From Streptomyces sp. AC1-42W (lineage in GTDB: Bacteria; Actinomycetota; Actinomycetes; Streptomycetales; Streptomycetaceae), in the NCBI RefSeq assembly GCF_003248355.1, contig NZ_QKWY01000002.1, positions 1,054,001 through 1,118,000 on the forward strand: a stretch of DNA of 64,000 nucleotides, given 5' to 3'. Both the position numbers and the translations under genes were made by a program. Under the pieces are notes generated by a model. That model saw only the letters and a list, made by a program, of their open reading frames with translations. It did no database searches and had not been told where the DNA came from. Shown one piece after another: positions 33,376-40,195 of this stretch. Position 1 is the first letter of the stretch. Each line of letters opens with the position of its first letter.

Positions 33376-34548
33376 TCAGGCCGGGCGCACGCTGCCGTAG
33401 ATCGGCATGTAGTAGATCGACTCCTCGCGCACGTTCGCACCGGGCTTCGGCGCGTGGATCATCATCCCGTCGCCCTTGTAGATCCCGACGTGGCTGATGT
33501 CGTCGTAGAAGAACACCAGGTCACCGGGCTGGAGGTCGGCCGTGGCGACCCGGGTGCCGATGTTCACCTGGTCCCAGGTGGTGCGCGGGATGTCCACGCC
33601 CGCCGCCTTCCAGGCCGCCTGCGTCAGCCCCGAGCAGTCGTACGAGGCGGGCCCGGTCGCGCCCCAGACGTACGGTTTGCCGATCTGGGCGCGGGCGAAC
33701 GCGAGGACCTTCTCCGCCTTCGTGGAGGTGCTGCTGCTGGAGTCCGCGCCGGACCCGGAACCCGTGCCCGAACCCGTCTCCGTACCCGATCCCGACCCCG
33801 TACCGCTCCCGTCCGACTTCGCGGCCTCGCGCGCGGCCTCCTCCCGGGCGGCGGCCTGCTTCTTCGCCAGCTCCTCCGCCTTCCGCCTGGCCTCCGCCTC
33901 CTTCTTGCGCTCCAGTTCCGCCAGGCGCGCCTTCTCCTCGGCGGTCAGCTTCGACAGCAGCGTCCGCGCCGCGGTCAGCTTCTTCCGGACGTCCTCCTTG
34001 CTGGTGCGCAGCGCCGTCTGCGACTCGGTCAGCGTCTCCAGGCTCTTCACCGCCTCGGCCCGCTGCTCGGACGTCTTCGCCTGCTGCGTACGGAAGTCCG
34101 TGACCGCCTGCTGCTGGCGCTCGGCCATCCGGTCCATGAGGTGCGTCTGGTCGAAGAACGACTGCGGGTCGTCGGCCAGGAAGAAGGTCGCGGTCGGCGC
34201 GAGGGCGCCGTTGCGGTACTGGGCGGCGGCGTAGTTGCCGAGCGTCCTGCGGGCGTCGTTCAGCTCGGCCGTGCGCTTGGCCACGTCGTCGAGCAGCGCG
34301 TCGACGCGGTTGCGCTGCTTGTCCGTGGCCTCCTTGGCCCGGTTGTACTTCTGGGTCGCGGTGCCCGCCTGCCGGTAGAGGTCGTCGACCCTCTTCTGCA
34401 CTTCCTCGATGCTCGGCCGGGACGGCGCCGGGGCGGCCAGCGCGCTCTGCGAGGACAACAGGGTGACCGAGGCCAGCGCGGCCGAGGTGAGCCCCACGGC
34501 GGGAACGGTGGAGCGGACACGGTTACGCGGTTTGCGATGCGACGCCAA
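33376..34548 (-). CDS. Secreted NlpC/P60 peptidoglycan hydrolase under a (disrupted) c-di-AMP riboswitch
   Basis: 390 residues. Signal peptide (VGLTSAALASVTLLSSQSALA), long Lys/Glu/Ala coiled coil to about residue 240, a Gly/Ser/Thr linker (GTGSGSGTETGSGTGSG) and a NlpC/P60 domain with SYDCSGLTQAAW, ISHVGIYKG and MIHAPKPG. It should cut peptidoglycan stem peptides. The ribosome site decides the start: GGAAGGAG touches an ATG at 34557 but is 9 nt from TTG 34548, and the paralogue begins at the corresponding codon, so TTG is chosen. Upstream lies a ydaO-class riboswitch split by a palindromic element. Confidence 0.9.
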   Translation of the reverse strand: MASHRKPRNRVRSTVPAVGLTSAALASVTLLSSQSALAAPAPSRPSIEEVQKRVDDLYRQAGTATQKYNRAKEATDKQRNRVDALLDDVAKRTAELNDARRTLGNYAAAQYRNGALAPTATFFLADDPQSFFDQTHLMDRMAERQQQAVTDFRTQQAKTSEQRAEAVKSLETLTESQTALRTSKEDVRKKLTAARTLLSKLTAEEKARLAELERKKEAEARRKAEELAKKQAAAREEAAREAAKSDGSGTGSGSGTETGSGTGSGSGADSSSSTSTKAEKVLAFARAQIGKPYVWGATGPASYDCSGLTQAAWKAAGVDIPRTTWDQVNIGTRVATADLQPGDLVFFYDDISHVGIYKGDGMMIHAPKPGANVREESIYYMPIYGSVRPA

Positions 34549-34570
34549 GGCCGGCATCTCCTTCCGTGGA

Positions 34571-34863
34571 CCGCCTACCGGGTGAGGGCCTGTCCGGCGG
34601 ATCATGGCCGGGGTCGCGACGCCTGGCACGGCACCTCGCCGCGTTGCCGAACCGCCCCGATAGCTCCGCTATCGCGACGCTCCGGCGCCTTGCGATGCAC
34701 CGCACCAGACGCCGCGCCCTGTCCGACCCTGATCCGCCGGACAGGCCCTTGCTGTCGGGTTCGGGCGAAAGCGGAAGGTTGCCCTACGGTCCGGTGGGGG
34801 CGGACCGATTCACCCCGGTCATGCGTCTGGGTCCCCGGTTCCGGGCGGGCCCGGATTCGGCGC
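34571..34863 (-). promoter_or_regulatory. c-di-AMP (ydaO/yuaA) riboswitch, interrupted by a 165-bp element
   Basis: On the minus strand, in order, are CGCCGAATCC (34862-34853), GGGGACCCA (34836-34828), GGGGTGAATC (34816-34807), GTAGGGCAACC (34787-34777) and CCCGAACCCGACAGC (34765-34751). After the element come CACCCGGTAGGCGG and the ribosome site. These are the conserved blocks of the ydaO aptamer, in the right order and spacing. The last conserved block, CAGC-TAACCTCGTAAGCG in the consensus, is split after CAGCA. Deleting 34585-34749 leaves CAGCACACCCGGTAGGCG, exactly the consensus length. The rest of the gap between the NlpC gene and pcrA (34864-35000) shows nothing further that I can identify. 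Confidence 0.85.
34585..34749. mobile_element. 165-bp MITE-like palindromic element with perfect 20-bp terminal inverted repeats
   Basis: AGGGCCTGTCCGGCGGATCA at 34585-34604 is repeated perfectly inverted at 34730-34749. The interior is also near-palindromic, closing on CGATAGC-TCC-GCTATCG at 34658-34674, so the RNA could fold into one hairpin of about 80 bp. There is no open reading frame of its own. TG flanks both ends (34583-34584 and 34750-34751), which may be a 2-bp duplication or chance. I recall similar sequences as dispersed repeats in other Streptomyces genomes, but no search was made. Confidence 0.8.
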
Positions 34864-35000
34864 GGGGCCCGCTCGGCGTGGGTCGCCACTGGGGGTACGG
34901 GCCGTCCGAACGAGCACGCTAGCCAACGGGAGGGGCCGCTGTGAAGGTTGGTGTTCGATATGCCCGATACATTTTCGTGACCTTTCCGGAGCGGGGTCGG

Positions 35001-35023
35001 CTGTCAGTCGGGCGCCTTAGACT
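35001..35023 (+). promoter_or_regulatory. RecA-NDp (PafBC-type) DNA-damage promoter of pcrA
   Basis: CTGTCAGTC-N8-TAGACT matches the motif tTGTCRgtg-N8-TAnnnT at seven of nine upstream positions with the exact spacing and a perfect -10. The -10 ends 9 nt before the pcrA ATG. PafBC-dependent promoters of this type drive repair genes in actinobacteria. Confidence 0.65.
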
Positions 35024-35032
35024 CGGACAGCG

Positions 35033-37507
35033 ATGAGCAGCCTCTTTGACGACAGTTTCCTGGCCGGCCTCCAGCACGAGGAGGAAGGGCCCCCGCCGCC
35101 CCCCGAGGACTCCGCACCCGAAGCGGTGCCGGAGGACCTCTTCGCGGGCGTGTTCGACGGGCCCCCGCCGGCGCGCGACGCGTACTACCGCGACGGCGCG
35201 CACCGCCCCGTCATCGACCCCGAGGCCCTGCTCGACGGGCTGAACACCGAGCAGCGCGCCGCCGTGGTGCACTCCGGATCGCCGCTGCTCATCGTCGCCG
35301 GCGCCGGCTCCGGCAAGACCCGTGTGCTCACCCACCGCATCGCCCACCTGCTGGCCGAGCGGGGTGTGCACCCCGGCCAGATCCTGGCCATCACCTTCAC
35401 CAACAAGGCCGCCGGCGAGATGAAGGAGCGCGTCGAGCAGCTGGTCGGGCCGCGCGCCCACGCCATGTGGGTCATGACCTTCCACAGCGCCTGCGTCCGC
35501 ATCCTGCGCCGCGAGTCCAAGAAGCTCGGCTTCACCTCCTCGTTCTCGATCTACGACGCCGCCGACTCCAAGCGGCTGATGGCCCTGGTCTGCCGCGATC
35601 TGGAGCTGGACCCCAAGCGCTACCCGCCGAAGTCCTTCACCGCCAAGGTCTCCAACCTCAAGAACGAACTGATCGACGAGGAGACCTTCGCCGGGCAGGC
35701 GGGAGGGGGCACCTCCCATTCGAGCGAAGCCGAGAATGGGGGAGGGTTCGAGAAGACGCTGGCCCAGGCGTACGCGATGTACCAGGCCCGGCTGCGCGAG
35801 GCCAACGCGCTGGACTTCGACGACATCATCATGACGACGGTCCACCTCCTCCAGGCCTTCCCCGACGTCGCCGAGCACTACCGCCGCCGCTTCCGGCACG
35901 TCCTGGTCGACGAGTACCAGGACACCAACCACGCCCAGTACACCCTCGTGCGCGAGCTGGTCGGCCCGGCCGGCCCCGAGGACGCCCCCGCCGAACTGTG
36001 CGTCGTGGGCGACGCCGACCAGTCGATCTACGCGTTCCGGGGCGCGACCATCCGCAACATCCTCCAGTTCGAGGAGGACTACCCGGACGCGACGACGATC
36101 CTGCTGGAGCAGAACTACCGCTCCACCCAGACGATCCTCTCCGCCGCCAACGCCGTCATCGAGCGCAACGAGAGCCGCCGCCCCAAGAACCTCTGGACCA
36201 ACGCCGGCACCGGCGCCCGCATCACCGGCTACGTCGCGGACACCGAGCACGACGAGGCGCAGTTCGTCGCCGAGGAGATCGACCGGCTCACCGACGCGGG
36301 CGACGCCAAGGCCGGAGACGTCGCCGTCTTCTACCGGACGAACGCCCAGTCCCGTGTCTTCGAGGAGATCTTCATCCGCGTCGGCCTGCCCTACAAGGTC
36401 GTCGGCGGCGTGCGCTTCTACGAGCGCAAGGAGGTCCGGGACGTCCTCGCCTATCTGCGCGTCCTCGCCAACCCCGAGGACACCGTCCCGCTGCGCCGCA
36501 TCCTCAACGTGCCCAAGCGCGGCATCGGTGAACGCGCCGAGGCGATGATCGACGCCCTCTCGCTGCGCGAGAGGATCACCTTCCCGCAGGCGCTGCGCCG
36601 CGTGGACGAGGCGTACGGCATGGCCGCCCGCTCCGCCAACGCCGTCAAGCGGTTCAACACGCTGATGGAGGAGCTGCGCACGGTCGTGGAGTCCGGCGCG
36701 GGCCCGGCCGTCGTGCTGGAGGCGGTCCTGGAGCGTACGGGCTACCTCGCCGAGCTCCAGGCGTCCACCGACCCCCAGGACGAGACCCGCATCGAGAACC
36801 TCCAGGAGCTGGCCGCCGTCGCCCTCGAATTCGAGCAGGACCGGAGCGAGGAGGAGGGCACCGGCACGCTCGCCGAGTTCCTGGAGCAGGTCGCGCTCGT
36901 CGCCGACTCCGACCAGATCCCCGACGAGGACACCGACGGCTCCGGCGTCATCACGCTGATGACCCTGCACACCGCCAAGGGCCTGGAGTTCCCGGTCGTC
37001 TTCCTGACCGGCATGGAGGACGGCGTCTTCCCGCACATGCGGGCGCTCGGCCAGGTCAAGGAGCTGGAGGAGGAGCGCCGCCTCGCCTACGTCGGCATCA
37101 CGCGCGCCCGCGAGCGGCTGTACCTCACCCGGGCCGCCATGCGCAGCGCCTGGGGACAGCCCTCGTACAACCCGCCGTCCCGCTTCCTGGAGGAGATCCC
37201 GGAGCAGCACCTGGACTGGAAGCGCAAGGGCCCGATGGCCGCCCCGGCCGGCCCCACCTCGGGCATCACCTCGTCGCTCTCCGCCTCCCGCGCCCGCTCC
37301 GGCCCGTCCGGCTTCGCGACCCGGCGGACCTCCGACAAGCCGACGATCACCCTGGTGGCGGGCGACCGGGTCACGCACGACCAGTTCGGCCTGGGCACGG
37401 TGACGACGGTCGAGGGCATCGGCGATCAGGCGAAGGCCACGGTCGACTTCGGCGACGGCCGACCGAAGAAGCTGCTCCTGCGGTACGCGCCCGTGCAGAA
37501 GCTCTGA
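35033..37507 (+). CDS. pcrA: ATP-dependent DNA helicase PcrA/UvrD
   Basis: 824 residues. A superfamily 1A 3'-5' helicase for excision repair and clearing of replication blocks. An acidic, Pro-rich N-terminal extension of about 65 residues precedes the Q motif LNTEQRAAV, Walker A AGAGSGKTR (Lys95), AITFTNKAAGEMKER, motif II LVDEYQDTN, motif III VVGDADQSIYAFRGA, motif IV EQNYRST, motif V LMTLHTAKGLEFPVVF and motif VI LAYVGITRARERLYLT. The C-terminal end GDRVTHDQFGLGTVTTVEG is the RNA-polymerase-binding Tudor-like domain. A repeated DNA element adds about 15 residues near residue 225. It is preceded by a DNA-damage promoter. Confidence 0.96.
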   Translation: MSSLFDDSFLAGLQHEEEGPPPPPEDSAPEAVPEDLFAGVFDGPPPARDAYYRDGAHRPVIDPEALLDGLNTEQRAAVVHSGSPLLIVAGAGSGKTRVLTHRIAHLLAERGVHPGQILAITFTNKAAGEMKERVEQLVGPRAHAMWVMTFHSACVRILRRESKKLGFTSSFSIYDAADSKRLMALVCRDLELDPKRYPPKSFTAKVSNLKNELIDEETFAGQAGGGTSHSSEAENGGGFEKTLAQAYAMYQARLREANALDFDDIIMTTVHLLQAFPDVAEHYRRRFRHVLVDEYQDTNHAQYTLVRELVGPAGPEDAPAELCVVGDADQSIYAFRGATIRNILQFEEDYPDATTILLEQNYRSTQTILSAANAVIERNESRRPKNLWTNAGTGARITGYVADTEHDEAQFVAEEIDRLTDAGDAKAGDVAVFYRTNAQSRVFEEIFIRVGLPYKVVGGVRFYERKEVRDVLAYLRVLANPEDTVPLRRILNVPKRGIGERAEAMIDALSLRERITFPQALRRVDEAYGMAARSANAVKRFNTLMEELRTVVESGAGPAVVLEAVLERTGYLAELQASTDPQDETRIENLQELAAVALEFEQDRSEEEGTGTLAEFLEQVALVADSDQIPDEDTDGSGVITLMTLHTAKGLEFPVVFLTGMEDGVFPHMRALGQVKELEEERRLAYVGITRARERLYLTRAAMRSAWGQPSYNPPSRFLEEIPEQHLDWKRKGPMAAPAGPTSGITSSLSASRARSGPSGFATRRTSDKPTITLVAGDRVTHDQFGLGTVTTVEGIGDQAKATVDFGDGRPKKLLLRYAPVQKL
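35701..35746. repeat. Small palindromic repeat in frame within pcrA
   Basis: GGGAGGGGGCACCTCCCATT and the following bases to GAATGGGGGAGGG form an imperfect hairpin around GAGCGAAGCCGA. The sequence type, GGGGCACCTCCC followed by a short stem and GGGGGAGG, is one I know as a frequent intergenic repeat of Streptomyces. Here it is translated as GGGTSHSSEAENGGG between FAGQA and FEKTLAQAY of the helicase without breaking the frame. Confidence 0.7.
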
Positions 37508-37516
37508 GAGACGCGC

Positions 37517-37547
37517 AACGGCCGGAGCCCCCGAGGCTCCGGCCGTT
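37517..37547. terminator. Terminator between pcrA and the convergent M23 peptidase gene
   Basis: AACGGCCGGAGCC (37517-37529) pairs perfectly with 37535-37547 around a 5-nt loop. Confidence 0.85.
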
Positions 37548-37573
37548 CCCGGTCCCGACGGGCCCGGTGGTGC

Positions 37574-39220
37574 TCAGTTCGGGTTCACGCCGTGGCTGCG
37601 CAGCCACGGCAGCGGGTCGATCGCCGCGCCGCCGCCGGGCCGCACCTCGAAGTGCATGTGTGGGCCCGTGGAGTTCCCGGAGTCGCCGGAGTACGCGATG
37701 ACATCGCCGGCCTTGACGTGGCCCGAGCGGATACGGGTGCTGCTGAGGTGGCAGTACCAGGTCTCCGTGCCGTCGGCCATGGTCACGATGGCCATGTTGC
37801 CGTAGGCGCTGTTGTACTGCGTACGGACCGTGCCGTCCGTCGCGGCCATCACCGGCGTGCCGTACTGGACCGGGAAGTCGATGCCCGTGTGCACGGACAT
37901 CCAGTTGACGCCCGCCTGCCCGAAGTACGCGCTCAGCCCGTGCTGCTTGACCGGCATCACGAACTTGGGGCGCATGGCCTCCTTGCGGGCGGCCTCCTCC
38001 TCGCGCTTCTTCTTCTCGGCCGCCTGCCGCGCCTTCAGGTCGATGCGCTCCTGGGTGCGGCTCGCGCGGTCCGCGAAGTTCTCCGCGTCGGCGCTGAGGT
38101 TGGCGAGCTGGGTGTCCAGCTTGTTGTTGGCCACGGCCGGTTTGACCGCGTCGGCGGCGGCCATCGTCGTGGTCGAGTCCTTCTTCGCCTCGTCGCCGCC
38201 CATGCCGCTCACCGAGGCGGCGGCGATCCCGGCCACGCTCATCACACAGGCGGAGGGAACGGCGACGGTCAGGAGTGCGGAGCGCTTCGCGGGGGAACGC
38301 CTGCGGCTGCGGCCCGCGCTCCGGGGAGCGGGGCGGGCGGCGGGACGGTGGTCACCGGCCGGGCGCGTACCGTCTGCGGCGTCGAGAGCGTCGGGGGCGT
38401 CGAGAGTGTCGGCGGCTTCCAGAGCGTCGTGCGGGTCGTGCGTGGTGTCGTCGGCCGGTTCCGGGTGGCTTCCGGCCTCCTCGCCGCTCCCACCGGCGAC
38501 GCGGTAGGGCTCGTACGGGTCGTAGTCACCGGAGCCGGGCGCGTAGGTCTCGTAGCCGCTCTCGTACGTCTCCGCCGGGGGATGCTGTTCGGCTTCGTTC
38601 GACACGACCGGATTTTGCACATTTTGCTCATCGTGTCCGGGCGTGGCGCCGGTGTTCCAGGCGGTGGCGTCGTACACGCCGGTGTCGTACGAGGCGGTGT
38701 CGTCGGACGGCCAGGCGGTGCCGGCGGTCCAGGTGGTGGTGTCCCACCGGCCGGAGGTCTCCGGGGCGCCGCCCTGGGACGGGATGCCGGGGGCGTAGCC
38801 CTCGCTCGGCAGCCAGGTCGTCGTGGTGTCGTACTGCGCCGATCCGTCGTACCGGGCGGCGTCGTAGGGGGCCGCGTCGTACTGCGGGTGCTGCTGCGCC
38901 TGGTCGGCGTAGGCCGGATACGCCCCGGACTCGTCGAACCCGCCGGTCCCGAGGGTCTGGTGGGCGCCCGTGTCCCACTGCGTGGTGTCGTACGCGCCGT
39001 ATCCGGCCGCACCGCCCGTGTACGGGATGCCGTGGCCCTGCGAGGTGTCGTACGAGGCGTCGTAGCCGCCGTCGTAGCCGGTGCCCGTGCTGTTGCCGTC
39101 GCCGTTGCCGGGGAGGGAACCGAAGAGCGGGTCCGTCTCGAAGCTGCCCGTGGCGTCCAGGGTGCCGGTGGCGTAGCCGTCGTATCCGGCATACCCGGCG
39201 TGGGGGTGCTGGTCGTTCAC
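37574..39220 (-). CDS. M23 family (LytM) peptidase with long Tyr/Asp/Gly-rich N-terminus
   Basis: 548 residues. The first 310 are low-complexity, rich in Tyr, Asp, Thr and Gly (TGTGYDGGYDASYDTSQGHG; SGYETYAPGSGDYDPYEPY), then an Ala/Asp stretch and a basic Arg/Ser run. A hydrophobic helix (about 313-340), a coiled coil (QLANLSADAENFADRASRTQERIDLKARQA) and the M23 domain follow. Zinc ligands are intact: HTGIDF and HMHFEV. It should be a D,D- or glycyl endopeptidase of peptidoglycan, held at the membrane with the low-complexity part probably inside the cell. The start is GTG 39220 with GAGAGAGAAG upstream. Confidence 0.88.
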   Translation of the reverse strand: MNDQHPHAGYAGYDGYATGTLDATGSFETDPLFGSLPGNGDGNSTGTGYDGGYDASYDTSQGHGIPYTGGAAGYGAYDTTQWDTGAHQTLGTGGFDESGAYPAYADQAQQHPQYDAAPYDAARYDGSAQYDTTTTWLPSEGYAPGIPSQGGAPETSGRWDTTTWTAGTAWPSDDTASYDTGVYDATAWNTGATPGHDEQNVQNPVVSNEAEQHPPAETYESGYETYAPGSGDYDPYEPYRVAGGSGEEAGSHPEPADDTTHDPHDALEAADTLDAPDALDAADGTRPAGDHRPAARPAPRSAGRSRRRSPAKRSALLTVAVPSACVMSVAGIAAASVSGMGGDEAKKDSTTTMAAADAVKPAVANNKLDTQLANLSADAENFADRASRTQERIDLKARQAAEKKKREEEAARKEAMRPKFVMPVKQHGLSAYFGQAGVNWMSVHTGIDFPVQYGTPVMAATDGTVRTQYNSAYGNMAIVTMADGTETWYCHLSSTRIRSGHVKAGDVIAYSGDSGNSTGPHMHFEVRPGGGAAIDPLPWLRSHGVNPN

Positions 39221-39687
39221 CAACTTCTCTCTCGCCTCGGCAGCAGGACCAGTGCCCGGAACGTGGGGGCTCCGGGGGTGAGCAGTGGCCGCGACTGTAC
39301 CCGGCGGTATCCGCCGTCGACAATCTTCGACGGCTCCCGGACGCATGGGAAAACGGGCAATCGGCCGTCTTTCGGCAGCGGGCGTACGCAGCCTTGGCCC
39401 TATGTTCGAAATTTGTTCGGTTTAACTGGGGGGCTTCCGGGAGGCCCGTATCACCACGCCGTGCGGCTGCCGGCGTGGTGATACGGCGACCCCGATGCGG
39501 GTCCTCGGGCCCCCGGCCCCGCACGGCGCACGCGCCGCGGGCTCCGGGACCGGTGCCCGTGAGCAACGTCCCAGGTGTGATTTCCCCCTCCCGGTCCACC
39601 GCGAAACGGCGGCTTGCGGGATGCTGTGGATAACGTTCGTTCACATCCCCGGCCCTTCAGGCACGGGAGACGCAGGTGGAGGCAGTG
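39221..39687. other. Divergent intergenic region between the M23 peptidase and icmB-like genes
   Basis: These 467 bases hold no open reading frame that I can support. They carry an AT-rich patch near 39400-39425 (ATGTTCGAAATTTGTTCGG) that may hold the peptidase promoter, the long palindrome at 39446-39486, and a less structured stretch before icmB. Confidence 0.6.
39446..39486. repeat. Perfect 16-bp inverted repeat, unexplained
   Basis: CCGTATCACCACGCCG (39446-39461) and its exact complement (39471-39486) flank a 9-nt spacer. It lies about 225 nt upstream of the M23 start and 200 nt upstream of icmB, not just after any stop codon, so it is not an ordinary terminator. It could be an operator, a small mobile palindrome or an RNA structure in a long 5' leader. 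Confidence 0.75.
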
Positions 39688-40101
39688 ATGGGTGTGACCG
39701 GTCCGATCCGCGTGGTGGTGGCCAAGCCGGGCCTCGACGGCCATGACCGCGGGGCGAAGGTGATCGCGCGGGCGCTGCGCGACGCCGGTATGGAGGTCAT
39801 CTACACGGGGCTGCACCAGACGCCCGAGCAGATCGTGGACACGGCGATCCAGGAGGACGCCGACGCGATCGGTCTCTCGATCCTCTCGGGCGCGCACAAC
39901 ACGCTCTTCGCGAAGGTCATCGAGCTGCTGAAGGAGCGCGAGGCGGCGGACATCAAGGTCTTCGGCGGCGGCATCATCCCGGAGGCGGACATCGCCCCGC
40001 TGAAGGACCAGGGCGTCGCGGAGATCTTCACCCCCGGCGCGACGACGACCGCGATCGTCGACTGGGTCAATGCCAACGTCCGCCACCCGGCCGAGGCGTA
40101 G
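39688..40101 (+). CDS. icmB: Cobalamin-binding small subunit of an acyl-CoA mutase (isobutyryl-CoA mutase IcmB type)
   Basis: 137 residues, the length of IcmB. The B12-binding signature is complete: VAKPGLDGHDRGAKVI with DxHxxG (Asp17, His19, Gly22), then GLSILSGAHNTLF (SxL) and FGGGIIPEADI (GG). With a large subunit IcmA it interconverts isobutyryl- and n-butyryl-CoA. In Streptomyces icmA and icmB are commonly unlinked, and no large subunit lies here. ATG 39688 with GGAGG 5 nt upstream is preferred over GTG 39676. It could also be the small partner of another mutase. Confidence 0.85.
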   Translation: MGVTGPIRVVVAKPGLDGHDRGAKVIARALRDAGMEVIYTGLHQTPEQIVDTAIQEDADAIGLSILSGAHNTLFAKVIELLKEREAADIKVFGGGIIPEADIAPLKDQGVAEIFTPGATTTAIVDWVNANVRHPAEA

Positions 40102-40140
40102 CCCACCACGCCACCACGGCCTGCGGCGGATCACGCGACC

Positions 40141-40189
40141 GGGCCGCCCGCCCCGCCCCGCTCCGGCGGACCGGGGCACGGGGCGGCCC
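40141..40189. terminator. Hairpin between icmB and the convergent DUF5691 gene
   Basis: GGGCCGCC (40141-40148) pairs with 40182-40189, and GCCCCG (40150-40155) with CGGGGC (40172-40177), around a 16-nt loop. Confidence 0.6.
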
Positions 40190-40195
40190 GCGCGC

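Noticed and set aside
39404..39425. TTCGAAC-like half-sites as a LexA box upstream of the M23 gene
   Set aside because: On the minus strand the CGAACA units are direct, not inverted, repeats, so they do not make a LexA palindrome.
39688..40101. icmB-like gene as a truncated methylmalonyl-CoA mutase
   Set aside because: The length, start signal and complete B12 motif match free-standing small subunits, so it is an intact gene rather than a fragment.
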